Shown: positions 18,760 through 28,578 of the stretch, piece after piece
Position numbering within the stretch: the stretch's first letter is position 1
How the letters are laid out: every line of letters starts with the position of its first letter
Assembly (NCBI RefSeq): GCF_000936425.1
Contig: NZ_AVFK01000021.1
Location: 1 to 64,000 of the forward strand
Direction: 5' to 3'
From: Skermanella aerolata KACC 11604
Lineage (GTDB): Bacteria > Pseudomonadota > Alphaproteobacteria > Azospirillales > Azospirillaceae
DNA: 64,000 bases
The notes under the pieces: model-generated
Told to the model about the DNA's origin: nothing
What the model saw: the letters and a program-made list of their open reading frames with translations, nothing else
Databases searched by the model: none
Made by a program: the position numbers and the translations under genes

Positions 18760-19571
18760 GCCAGCTCCAGGACGTGGTCCCGCACCAGTTCCAGCACCTG
18801 GTCGACCACGAGATAAGCCAGTTGCGGCGCCCGGCCGACGGCGGCGGTCAGCACCACCCGGCGCCCGTCGGATGCATCGCTCTCACCAGTCTGGATCATG
18901 GCGGGCAGATCGACTGTCTCGTGCCGTCCGCCGGAGATGAAATACGGCACGACGACGGTATCCCGCGTCGCCGATACCGTTCGCCAGTGCCGGGCGGTCG
19001 GAGTCTCCGACAGGAAGACGCAATCGACCGCCACCCATCGCCCATTGGCCCGGATCTGCCCAGCCAGCCGGCGCGCGGCGCTGGCGGATGTCGGATCGTA
19101 TCGGTGACCGTGTGCCGCGATCAGGACTGTCGTAGAGCTGGGAACGAACCCGGCATTGTCGGCGGCGGCGCTTGCCATGCCCGCGACGATCCGGGCGATC
19201 CCCGGATGCTGGCCGACCGGTTGGCACAGAGTCACCCGGCTCCGGTCGCGTTCTTCCGCCAGCCCGATCAGTCCCGGCAGGACATCGCGCGTGATCCGCC
19301 CGTCGCAGGCCAGCAGCGGCATGACGAAGATTTGGGGAGAGGACAGGCGTGCGATCACGTCCGCTGGGTGCGGCTCCTGCAACGAGAAACAGACCGCTAC
19401 CTCGTCGAACAATCCCTTTCGCGACAGCTCGGCCGCCAGACGGTCGGCGATCTCGGCTCCGGCGCCGTCCGATGTGCCGTGAGCGAACAGCAGCAGCGCC
19501 CGGCCGCTTCGCGGGGCGGTGTTCGGCTCAGTGACTGGTGCCTTCGGAAAAGCGTATCTTGTTCCAGACAT
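18756..19571 (-). CDS. CbiX-type sirohydrochlorin chelatase-like protein
   Basis: This 271-residue protein is built of two chelatase-like halves. Each begins with a hydrophobic strand and HG motif: ALLLFAHGTSDGAGAEIADRL and VLIAAHGHRYDPTSASAARRL. The His of such motifs binds the metal in CbiX/SirB enzymes, and the loop VVVPYFISGGRHETVDLP fits the second catalytic His region. Sited between nirN and norE, it most likely inserts iron into sirohydrochlorin to give the siroheme used by NirDLGH for heme d1. The start overlaps nirN by 44 bases; GGGGAAA precedes it, and no better internal start is visible. Confidence 0.72.
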   Translation of the reverse strand: MSGTRYAFPKAPVTEPNTAPRSGRALLLFAHGTSDGAGAEIADRLAAELSRKGLFDEVAVCFSLQEPHPADVIARLSSPQIFVMPLLACDGRITRDVLPGLIGLAEERDRSRVTLCQPVGQHPGIARIVAGMASAAADNAGFVPSSTTVLIAAHGHRYDPTSASAARRLAGQIRANGRWVAVDCVFLSETPTARHWRTVSATRDTVVVPYFISGGRHETVDLPAMIQTGESDASDGRRVVLTAAVGRAPQLAYLVVDQVLELVRDHVLELA

Positions 19572-21090
19572 TGTATTTCCCCGATGGCTTGCGCATGGGC
19601 AAGCGGGTGATTTCTTCGAAAGTCGCGGCGTCGAAGACGATCAGCGCGCCGTCGTCTTCCCAAAGGCTGACCAGCGCGTACCGGCCGTCGCGGGTGAACT
19701 CGACATGCGAGACCGTCCGGTTGGGGGCCGGCGTCAGCGTCCGCACCGTCTCCAGCGTCCGCTTGTCGATGATCTGGATCGTGTCGCGCCGCTGGCTGAG
19801 CGAGGCATCGGTCCAGGCATAGGGCGTGTTCTCATGGCTGCGCATGAAGAAGCCGGGACCGAGCGTTTCCAGCCGCTTGACGATCCGCCACGTCTTCGTA
19901 TCGATGATGCTGATCGCGGACTCCTTCAGGTGAGGCGTCGCGATCAGGGTGCGGTCTTCCGACTTCCATGAGATGCCTGACCCAAGGTGAGGCATGCCGG
20001 GCAGCGGCACGGTGGCGATCCGGCGGCCGACATTCAGGTTGACCACTTGGGCGGCGGCCCCGTCGCGCGATGCGCCCAGCAGGTTGGCGTAACCGGGATC
20101 GAAGAAGAAGTCGTCCAGCGTCTCGTCAAGCTCGATCCGGCGGATGGCGAACAACCCGCTCTGGATACCGATCGCCTCCACCATGCCGGCTTCATGATTA
20201 TGGACGAAGCCGCCGAAGACGGGCCGCGATGTCTCCGACGTCGAGATCTCCCAGATCTCCGGGATGTCCTTCAGCGCCACGATGAAGCTCTGGCGCGGCG
20301 GCGCCGTGTAGACGGCGCTGACCCTCGAGGACTGTCCCTTGCCGTTCGTCACCGCGATCACCTTAACCGGCGTCAGGTCGCGGGCGTCCAGCACCACGAG
20401 GCTGTGGGGCAGCATGTTGCCGGCCATGACGAAGCGGCCGTCCTCCGATACCGCGATGTTGCGGGTATTGATCCCGGCGCGGACCTCCGCCACGATCTGG
20501 AGGCTCCACATGTCGTACTGCGTGACCCAGCCGTCGCGCGATGCCAGATAGACGAACCGCCCATCAGGCGAATACTTGGCGCCGCCATGGAGCGCGAAGC
20601 GGCTCTGGAACCGGGCCAGCGGGACGAAGCGGTCGCCATCCAGTATGGTGACGTGATGATCGCCGGCCTCGACCACCGTGAACAGGTTCAGGGGATCGGC
20701 ATCGTAGACCGGCCGCTTCGGCAGGCTGGCCGGCGGATGACTGACGACGTGCGTCGCCTCGATATCCGCCATTTCCCACGACGGCACGGCGGCAAGCGGC
20801 TGCTGGATGAAGCCGGCGAGGGCGGCAATCTCGTCCCTGGACAATTGTTCGCCGAACCCCGGCATCTGTGTCGCGGCCCGGCCTTCCGCGATCACGGCCA
20901 TGGCGCTTTCCGGCTTCATCCGGCCCAGCGCTTCCGGGATGAGTGCAGGGCCGAGCGCCCCCAGCCGGTCGCCGCCGTGGCAGGCGGCGCAGTGCTGCGT
21001 GTAGAGCGCCGAGGGATCGGCGGCGCTGGCGGGAGAAGCCGCCAGCAGAAACCCCAGCGCGGCAAGTGCCGGCTTGATCTCACGACGCAT
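19528..21090 (-). CDS. nirN: NirN, cytochrome c / d1-type heme d1 maturation protein
   Basis: This 520-residue periplasmic protein has a signal peptide (ALAALGFLLAASPASA), a cytochrome c domain with the CAACHG heme site near residue 40, and a C-terminal eight-bladed d1-type propeller with NirS-like repeats (ALHGGAKYSPDGRFVYLASRDGWV, GINTRNIAVSEDGRFVMAGN, MPHLGSGISW). NirN completes the last step of heme d1 synthesis and hands the cofactor to NirS. The cytochrome domain separates it from NirF. The ATG at 21090 has AGGA 7 bases upstream and overlaps nirJ by 11 bases. Confidence 0.92.
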   Translation of the reverse strand: MRREIKPALAALGFLLAASPASAADPSALYTQHCAACHGGDRLGALGPALIPEALGRMKPESAMAVIAEGRAATQMPGFGEQLSRDEIAALAGFIQQPLAAVPSWEMADIEATHVVSHPPASLPKRPVYDADPLNLFTVVEAGDHHVTILDGDRFVPLARFQSRFALHGGAKYSPDGRFVYLASRDGWVTQYDMWSLQIVAEVRAGINTRNIAVSEDGRFVMAGNMLPHSLVVLDARDLTPVKVIAVTNGKGQSSRVSAVYTAPPRQSFIVALKDIPEIWEISTSETSRPVFGGFVHNHEAGMVEAIGIQSGLFAIRRIELDETLDDFFFDPGYANLLGASRDGAAAQVVNLNVGRRIATVPLPGMPHLGSGISWKSEDRTLIATPHLKESAISIIDTKTWRIVKRLETLGPGFFMRSHENTPYAWTDASLSQRRDTIQIIDKRTLETVRTLTPAPNRTVSHVEFTRDGRYALVSLWEDDGALIVFDAATFEEITRLPMRKPSGKYNVWNKIRFSEGTSH

Positions 21091-22264
21091 GGCGCATTCC
21101 TCCGAGGAGGCCGATTTCGGCATCGGTCAGGTAGCAGCCGGGATCTTCCGCCCAGACATCGCCTGAGGTCTGGAGCGCCCTGGTCCGCGTGCTGCCGTTA
21201 CACATCTTGAGATATGCGCATCGTCCGCACCGTCCGCCGACCGCCCGAGGCCGCTGGCGCAGGCCGGCCATGATCGGGTCGTGGCGGTCGGCTTCGGCCC
21301 AGATCGCGCTGAACGGACGTTCCTTGACGTTGCCCAGGGTATGGGTGCCCCACATCGTGTCGGGATGGACGTTGCCGAGGTTGTCGATATTGGCGACGCC
21401 GACACCGGTCGCGTTGCCGCCCCAGCGCTCCAGCGCCGCTCGCAGGCCAGCTATCCGGTCGGGAAAGCGCCGGGCGGCCCAGTGCAGAAAATAGACGCCG
21501 TCGGCATCGTTGTTGCCGGTGACGTATTCGCGGGTCGAGCCTGCCTGCGCATCGGCCAGCGCCCGGTCGAACAGCAGGTCCATGGCGCGCCGAGTGGTGT
21601 CCAGCATCGCGGCGCTGCCCCGGTTGGTGTTGCCGCGCCCGGCGAAGTTCAGGTGCGAAAGGTAGAACTTATCGATTCCCTCGCGTGCGGTCAAATCGAG
21701 CAGTGCCGGCAGGTCGTGGGCGTTGTCGCGCGTCAGGGTGAACCGGATGCCGACCTTCAGCCCGGCGTCCCGGCACAGCCGGATGCCGCGCAGCGACGCC
21801 TCGAACGCCCCGTGCCGGCGGCGGAACCGGTCATGGGTCGCCGCCAACCCGTCCAGGCTGATGCCGACATAGTCGAACCCCGCAGCCGCGATCGGCTTTA
21901 CCATGTCGGCGGCGATCAGGGTACCGTTGGTGGACAGCGCCAGATGGAAGCCCATCGGCCGGGCATAGGCGGCCAGATCGAACAAGTCGGTGCGCAGCAG
22001 CGGCTCGCCGCCGGACAGGATCAGCGCCGGGACGCCGTAGCCTTTCAGGTCGTCCAGCACGCCGAGAGCCTGGGATGTAGTCAGCTCGCCGGGGAACTCG
22101 TGGTCGGCTGCAAAGGCGTAGCAGTGCAGGCAGGTCAGGTTGCAGCGGCGGACCAGGTTCCAGATGACGACGGGACGGACGCCGGTACCTCCCGGCGGCC
22201 GTGTCCTGGTCGGTCTGGTGTCGGGGGAAAGCAGTCCCGCGATGAACTGGCTGAGTCGGAACAT
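21080..22264 (-). CDS. nirJ: NirJ, radical SAM enzyme of heme d1 synthesis
   Basis: This 394-residue radical SAM enzyme carries the CNLTCLHC cluster motif (Cys41, Cys45, Cys48), GGEPLL for SAM binding, and a SPASM-like C-terminal cluster region (CGRCAYLKMCNG, with a later Cys in DPGCYL). NirJ removes the two propionate side chains to install the oxo groups of heme d1. It is followed directly by nirN and preceded by nirH, the same order as in Pseudomonas nir clusters. Confidence 0.95.
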   Translation of the reverse strand: MFRLSQFIAGLLSPDTRPTRTRPPGGTGVRPVVIWNLVRRCNLTCLHCYAFAADHEFPGELTTSQALGVLDDLKGYGVPALILSGGEPLLRTDLFDLAAYARPMGFHLALSTNGTLIAADMVKPIAAAGFDYVGISLDGLAATHDRFRRRHGAFEASLRGIRLCRDAGLKVGIRFTLTRDNAHDLPALLDLTAREGIDKFYLSHLNFAGRGNTNRGSAAMLDTTRRAMDLLFDRALADAQAGSTREYVTGNNDADGVYFLHWAARRFPDRIAGLRAALERWGGNATGVGVANIDNLGNVHPDTMWGTHTLGNVKERPFSAIWAEADRHDPIMAGLRQRPRAVGGRCGRCAYLKMCNGSTRTRALQTSGDVWAEDPGCYLTDAEIGLLGGMRHAS

Positions 22265-22293
22265 GGCGTTTCTCTTTCTCGGGTCTGGCCTGT

Positions 22294-22779
22294 TCAGGCT
22301 GAAAGGCGCAGGCCGCTCTTCTTGAGAATGCGGGTGCTATAGAGGACCTCGTGCCCCCGGCAGACCGGCCCGAGCAGGGCCGCGATCGTCGCGACCTGCG
22401 CTTCGACCTCATCCCGGCTTCGGGCGTGGACCATGGCGAACAGGGTATAGGGCCAATCCGGCGGCGAGGGCCGCCGGTGGTAGCAATGGCTGACGAAGGG
22501 CAGGGCGCCGACACGGGCTCCCGCCTCGTCGATCAGGTCCTCCGGCACGTCCCATACGCTCATGCCGTTGTGGGCGTAGCCGAGCCGGTAGTGGTTGGGC
22601 ACGGCGGCGATGCGCCGGATCTGGCCGCCGTCCAGCAACCGGGCCAGCCGCTCCCGGACCTCGCCGCCCGAAATGCCCAGCCTGTCACCCAGCACGTCAT
22701 AGGGGCGGCGTTCCAGCGGCAGCCCTTCCTGGGTTGCCAGGACAAGGCGGCGGTCGGTGTCATCAAGGATGGTGGTCAT
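22294..22779 (-). CDS. nirH: NirH, siroheme decarboxylase subunit
   Basis: This 161-residue Lrp/AsnC-like protein has an N-terminal winged-helix fold (ERRPYDVLGDRLGISGGEVRERLARLL) and the C-terminal NirL/NirH signature HCYHRRPSPPDWPYTLFAMVHARS. With NirG it decarboxylates siroheme to didecarboxysiroheme. The ATG overlaps the nirG stop by 4 bases. The NirL versus NirH name rests on operon order, since the two are close paralogues. Confidence 0.85.
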   Translation of the reverse strand: MTTILDDTDRRLVLATQEGLPLERRPYDVLGDRLGISGGEVRERLARLLDGGQIRRIAAVPNHYRLGYAHNGMSVWDVPEDLIDEAGARVGALPFVSHCYHRRPSPPDWPYTLFAMVHARSRDEVEAQVATIAALLGPVCRGHEVLYSTRILKKSGLRLSA

Positions 22780-23219
22780 ACGGCGAACCTCAGGCCGACG
22801 AAATATTCGGCCAGCTTGGGCATGGGATGGACGGTCAGGCCGGTGCGCCGCTCGATCTCCGCGATGGCGGCATAGATGCCCTCCGGCGTTTCGGTCGCCA
22901 GCACGAACCACATGTTGAAGGCATGGCCGCGGGCGTAATTGTGCGCTACTTCCGGAAGTTCGTTGACCAGCGTCGCGATCCGTTCGAATTCCTCCGGCGG
23001 CACCTTCAGCGCCGCCAGCAGCAGCGCGCCACCCATCCGCTCGGCATGGTAGAGCGGCCCGAAACGCGTCAGCACGCCGGTCTCGCGGAGCCGCCGGACC
23101 CGGACGATCGCGTCGTCCTCGTCCAGTCCAAGTTCCTCCGCAACCGTCCGGAACGGCCGGTCGTCCAGCGGAAAACCGTCCTGTAAACGGTCGATCAGGC
23201 GGCGGTCGATATCGTCCAT
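22776..23219 (-). CDS. nirG: NirG, siroheme decarboxylase subunit
   Basis: This 147-residue paralogue of NirD has the winged-helix half (DRPFRTVAEELGLDEDDAIVRVRRLRETGVL) and the NirD/NirG signature VAHNYARGHAFNMWFVLATE. The paired residues of the HNYxR type are characteristic of this subunit class. It starts 4 bases after nirL and is coupled to nirH. The four-gene form (D, L, G, H as separate genes) matches Pseudomonas rather than the fused nirD-L form. Confidence 0.85.
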   Translation of the reverse strand: MDDIDRRLIDRLQDGFPLDDRPFRTVAEELGLDEDDAIVRVRRLRETGVLTRFGPLYHAERMGGALLLAALKVPPEEFERIATLVNELPEVAHNYARGHAFNMWFVLATETPEGIYAAIAEIERRTGLTVHPMPKLAEYFVGLRFAV

Positions 23220-23223
23220 GGCG

Positions 23224-23715
23224 TCAGCCTTCCCTGGGCGTGCCGTAGCATGCGGCGGTCTGCTTGAAGCGGCGCGTGGTGTGCAGGATCGCGGGAGGCT
23301 GGACCATCACGTCCGGCAGCGTCGCCATGACGGCGACGCGATCCTCCACGAAGGTGCGGTCGCGCGCGTGGATCATGGTGAAGAGGTTGTAGGGCCAATC
23401 CGGCAGCCGGCGGGGCCGCTGGTAGCACAGGCTGACCCACGACAGCCCAGCGAACATCGCGCCGACCCGTTCGACCTCTTCGTCGGGGATGTTCCAGACC
23501 ACCATGGCATTGGAATCGAAGCCCAGCGCCGCGTGATCGACGACCACACCGATGCGGGAGATCATCCCCCGCTTCACGAAGCCGCACATGCGGTCGATTA
23601 CGTCAGCTTCGTCCAGGCCCAGGCTGTTGCCCAGCGCCTCGTAGGGCCGCTCCGCCAGCGGCAGGCCGTCGCGCAACGCACCGATCAACTGCCGATCGGT
23701 CTCAGTCAGTTCCAT
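23224..23715 (-). CDS. nirL: NirL, siroheme decarboxylase subunit
   Basis: This 163-residue subunit has the winged-helix half (ERPYEALGNSLGLDEADVIDRM) and the signature SLCYQRPRRLPDWPYNLFTMIHAR shared with NirH. The ATG at 23715 overlaps nirD by 10 bases; upstream in-frame residues belong to the nirD region and are not family-like. It acts with NirD in the first or second decarboxylation of siroheme. Confidence 0.87.
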   Translation of the reverse strand: MELTETDRQLIGALRDGLPLAERPYEALGNSLGLDEADVIDRMCGFVKRGMISRIGVVVDHAALGFDSNAMVVWNIPDEEVERVGAMFAGLSWVSLCYQRPRRLPDWPYNLFTMIHARDRTFVEDRVAVMATLPDVMVQPPAILHTTRRFKQTAACYGTPREG

Positions 23716-24155
23716 AGTCGAAACCCCAGATCCACGTGAAAGTCCCGCTCCAGACGCAGGTCGAGCGGCGTCAGTCCGGTCAATGTCGCAATCTCGGCCA
23801 GCACCTGCGCCACCCGCTCCGCATCGGGGGCCGTTACGACGAACCACAGGTTCAGCCAGTGCTCCCGCGCGTAGTTGTGGTTGACCTCGGCGAAGGCGCC
23901 GACAAGGCCTGCCACGTCCTCCAGCCGCTCCGGCGGGACTGCCAGGGCCGCCAGCGTGCTGGCCCCGACGCGATTAGGCCGGAAGACAGCGCCGACGCGT
24001 CGGACGGCGCCGTCGTCAGTCAGCCGGCGCAGCCGGTCGATCACTTCGGCCTCGCTTACCTCCAGCCGCGTCGCGATCTCCGCGTAAGGGCGGGAGGTTA
24101 GCGGAAAGCCGCGCTGGAACTCGTCCAGCAGGCGCTGGTCCAGGGCGTCCATCAC
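23706..24155 (-). CDS. nirD: NirD, siroheme decarboxylase subunit
   Basis: This 149-residue subunit starts MMDALDQRLLDEFQRGFPL, then a winged-helix half (YAEIATRLEVSEAEVIDRLRRL) and the signature VNHNYAREHWLNLWFVVTAP. The ATG overlaps the nirF stop (ATGA). It is the first of the four consecutive decarboxylase subunit genes. Confidence 0.88.
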   Translation of the reverse strand: MMDALDQRLLDEFQRGFPLTSRPYAEIATRLEVSEAEVIDRLRRLTDDGAVRRVGAVFRPNRVGASTLAALAVPPERLEDVAGLVGAFAEVNHNYAREHWLNLWFVVTAPDAERVAQVLAEIATLTGLTPLDLRLERDFHVDLGFRLWN

Positions 24156-25309
24156 AGGCCGATCCGATGGGCGCGGGCGGTGAAGAAGATGCCGCTCGGC
24201 TTCTCGGCGGGCAGGGTCGCGAGAAGGGAGAAGGTCGCGGTGTCGTAGACCTTGATCTGGTCGGCGTCGCGGACCGACAGCCAGACCCGCTCGCCGCGCG
24301 GCGTGAACTCCAGATGCAGCACGCCGGGGCCGGGCTCCAGTCGATGGACCACTTTCAGCGACGGCACGTCGATCACCTGCACGACGCCGTTGTCGGGCAG
24401 CGCGAAGTTGACCCAGAGCTGCCGGCCATCAGGGCGGGCCATGACGAAGACCGGCTGCCCCTCCACCGGGATGCGCCCAGCCTCCGTCCAGGTCGCGAGG
24501 TCGATCACCAGGACCTCGTGCCGTCCGACCGCCGGGATGAAGGCGTGCCCGTCGGCCACCGCCCAGCTTTCCAGATGCGGCATCTTGAAGACCGGCAGAG
24601 CCGTCTCGCCCCGGCCGTAGCCCACCAGCACCCGGCGTATCCCGGCTTCCGGCCGCCACAGGTCGAGCATGGCGAGGCCGTCTTCGCCGAACAGGCCGGC
24701 GATGTAGTAGCGGCCGTCCGGTGTCACCAGCGCGTCGTAGGGCTGGCGTCCGATACCGGTGAACTTCGTGATTTGGGGAGATGCCGGCTCGCTCAGATCC
24801 GCCAGCCAGATCTCGCCCTTGTCGTACAGGCTGAAGACGAAGCGGTTGCCCGGCGCATCCTCCAGCCCGACGACCTTGGAGCCGGTCGGGATGTCGGCGA
24901 CGGGTGCAAGCGTTTCCGCATCGAAAACCCTGATGCCTCCCGGCTCGTAGTTGGCGACCGCCACCAGCCGGCCATCCGCCGAGATAGCACCGCCGATGCT
25001 GTTGCCGGCCTGCATGACCCGGCCTGCCAGCTTCTGTGTCAAAAGGTCCAGCTTGGTCAACCCGCCGTCGCGGCCGAACACATAGGCGAAGCGCTCGTCG
25101 CGCGAAAAGACGATGGCGGCATGGCTGAGGTCGCCCAGTTCGCCTACCTCTCCCAGCACGGTATCGTGGCTGTGCTCGACCAGCTTCACGCTGCCGGTAG
25201 CCCGCTCGATCACCACGCCCAGGTCTCCGGTTCCCCTGATCTCCGGACCGGCGGCACAGGCGCCGAGCAGCATCGATGCCGCCAGCGCGGTAACGCCCGT
25301 GCGGGTCAT
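24152..25309 (-). CDS. nirF: NirF, periplasmic heme d1 synthesis protein
   Basis: This 385-residue lipoprotein has a lipobox (LLGAC, Cys18) and a d1-like propeller without a cytochrome c domain (LSHAAIVFSRDERFAYVFGRDGGL, NSIGGAISADGRLVAVANYEPGG, KMPHLESWAV, GVLHLEFTPRGERVWLSVRD). NirF is needed for heme d1 formation and is thought to act on the d1 precursor at the membrane. It is coupled to nirC upstream and nirD downstream by 4-base overlaps. Confidence 0.93.
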   Translation of the reverse strand: MTRTGVTALAASMLLGACAAGPEIRGTGDLGVVIERATGSVKLVEHSHDTVLGEVGELGDLSHAAIVFSRDERFAYVFGRDGGLTKLDLLTQKLAGRVMQAGNSIGGAISADGRLVAVANYEPGGIRVFDAETLAPVADIPTGSKVVGLEDAPGNRFVFSLYDKGEIWLADLSEPASPQITKFTGIGRQPYDALVTPDGRYYIAGLFGEDGLAMLDLWRPEAGIRRVLVGYGRGETALPVFKMPHLESWAVADGHAFIPAVGRHEVLVIDLATWTEAGRIPVEGQPVFVMARPDGRQLWVNFALPDNGVVQVIDVPSLKVVHRLEPGPGVLHLEFTPRGERVWLSVRDADQIKVYDTATFSLLATLPAEKPSGIFFTARAHRIGL

Positions 25310-25629
25310 GGCGCCAGTCCCTTCTTAAGTTCGTTCGCGATCCAAGCGGCTTCGTCGGCGCTGAGCAGCGCCGCCCAGGGCGGCATCGGCGTTCCGGGAA
25401 TGCCGTTCAGGATGATATCGGTCAGGCTTTCGGCAGGGATGCCGTCGAGCGCCTGCGGCAGCAGGGACGAGCCAAGTCCACCCTTCAGCGTCATGCCGTG
25501 GCACGATCCGCAGTCCTGCCGGACCATGTGCCGCAAGGCTTCCTGGCGATTGGGCGACGGCGTTGCCGCGAGAGCCGGCGTCCCCATCAGCAACAGGGCG
25601 CCAAAAACCGCGATGCCCCGGCTACGCAT
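25306..25629 (-). CDS. nirC: NirC, c55X-type cytochrome c
   Basis: This 107-residue periplasmic monoheme cytochrome has a Sec signal (AVFGALLLMGTPALAAT), a CGSCHG heme site (near residue 40) and a Met ligand candidate in GTPMPPWAALLS. NirC donates electrons in NirS maturation or nitrite reduction. It overlaps nirE by 8 bases and nirF by 4. Confidence 0.9.
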   Translation of the reverse strand: MRSRGIAVFGALLLMGTPALAATPSPNRQEALRHMVRQDCGSCHGMTLKGGLGSSLLPQALDGIPAESLTDIILNGIPGTPMPPWAALLSADEAAWIANELKKGLAP

Positions 25630-26386
25630 CGGCCAGCTCCCGCTCGCCGTACCACGCCAGTTCCGGGGCGAGCGCCACGACCCGCCCGACGATAATCAGG
25701 CATGGGGCGGGCAGGGGTTGCAGGGCCAGTGCCCGCTCCAGCGTGCCGAGGGTCGCGAGAACGCTTCGCTGCGCGTCCGTGGTCCCGCAGGACACGGCGG
25801 CAGCCGGCATCGCCGGGTCCACCCCCGCCGTGATCAGGTTGCGCCGGATCGTTTCCAGGTTGGCCAGCGCCATGTAGAAGACCAGCGTCGTGTCCGGGTC
25901 CATCATGCCGCGCCAGTCGCAGACCAGCTCGTTGTCCTCCCGGCAATGCCCGGTCACGAACCGGACTCCGGTGGCAAGCCCGCGATGGGTCAGCGGGATG
26001 CCGGCATAGGCGCCGCAGCCGGCGGCGGCGGTCACTCCGGGCACGATCTCGAACGGGATGCCGTGCTCGGCCAAAGTCAGTGCTTCCTCGCTGCCCCGCC
26101 CGAAGATGAACGGATCGCCGCCTTTAAGCCGGACCACCCGCTTGCCCTCGCGCGCCAGTTCGACCAGCAGCAGGTTGATGTCTTCCTGCGCCATGCTGTG
26201 GTTGCGCGTCGCCTTGCCGACGAAGATCCGGCGGGCGGAGGACGGGATCAGGTCCAGGATCTCCTGCGGCACCAGCCGGTCGTGGACGACGACCTCCGCC
26301 TGCTGGATCAGGCGCAGGGCCTTGACGGTGAGCAGGTCCGGATTGCCGGGACCGGCTCCCACGAGATGGACGCGAGGCATGGACAT
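25622..26386 (-). CDS. nirE: NirE, uroporphyrinogen-III C-methyltransferase
   Basis: This 254-residue SUMT family enzyme makes precorrin-2 from uroporphyrinogen III, the entry to heme d1. It shows LVGAGPGNPDLLTVKA at the N-terminus, VVHDRLVP, VVRLKGGDPFIFGRGSEEA (SAM site), VPGVTAAAGCGAYAGIPLTHRG and VFYMAL. It lacks the CysG dehydrogenase/ferrochelatase domain, so another enzyme must oxidise and chelate iron; the CbiX-like protein in the same operon is a candidate for the latter. Confidence 0.92.
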   Translation of the reverse strand: MSMPRVHLVGAGPGNPDLLTVKALRLIQQAEVVVHDRLVPQEILDLIPSSARRIFVGKATRNHSMAQEDINLLLVELAREGKRVVRLKGGDPFIFGRGSEEALTLAEHGIPFEIVPGVTAAAGCGAYAGIPLTHRGLATGVRFVTGHCREDNELVCDWRGMMDPDTTLVFYMALANLETIRRNLITAGVDPAMPAAAVSCGTTDAQRSVLATLGTLERALALQPLPAPCLIIVGRVVALAPELAWYGERELADA

Positions 26387-26431
26387 GATCGCGGGAATTC
26401 CCGTCGGTAAAAAGGCAGTGAGGGAAATAAG

Positions 26432-26460
26432 CGGGGCGGAGCGGAGGTCCGCCCGCCCCG
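26432..26460 (-). terminator. GC-rich hairpin between nirS and nirE
   Basis: An 8-base perfect stem (CGGGGCGG with CCGCCCCG) lies 12 bases after the nirS stop, with further GC pairing inside. On the minus strand there is no immediate T run; a TTTTT follows about 20 bases on. It could be a leaky terminator or a 3' stabilising hairpin that keeps nirS mRNA above the biosynthetic genes. Confidence 0.5.
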
Positions 26461-26471
26461 AATTCGATGGA

Positions 26472-28421
<1,950 letters not shown>

Positions 28422-28462
28422 TCATTTTTGACTCGGCTGATGGGGAAGGATGCTTGGTTACG

Positions 28463-28567
28463 TTTTCACTGAAAATCGTTCTTTCAACATTTGCTGAAAA
28501 TGCTCCTTTCAATGAAAACAGGCTTGACGCTTTTCACTGGAGGGAGCATTTTCAACATATGCTGAAA
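28463..28567. promoter_or_regulatory. array of TTTCA/TGAAA palindromes before the AbiE-like pair
   Basis: Four dyads of the form TTTCA-N-TGAAA stand in a row: 28463-28475, 28482-28499 (TTTCAACATTTGCTGAAA), 28506-28516 and 28550-28567 (TTTCAACATATGCTGAAA). The second and fourth are nearly identical, and GAAAATGCTCC (28496-28506) is the exact inverse of 28543-28553. The region is AT-rich. AbiEi antitoxins repress their own promoters through inverted repeats, so this is the likely autoregulatory operator. Confidence 0.65.
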
Positions 28568-28578
28568 TCGGTAAATCA

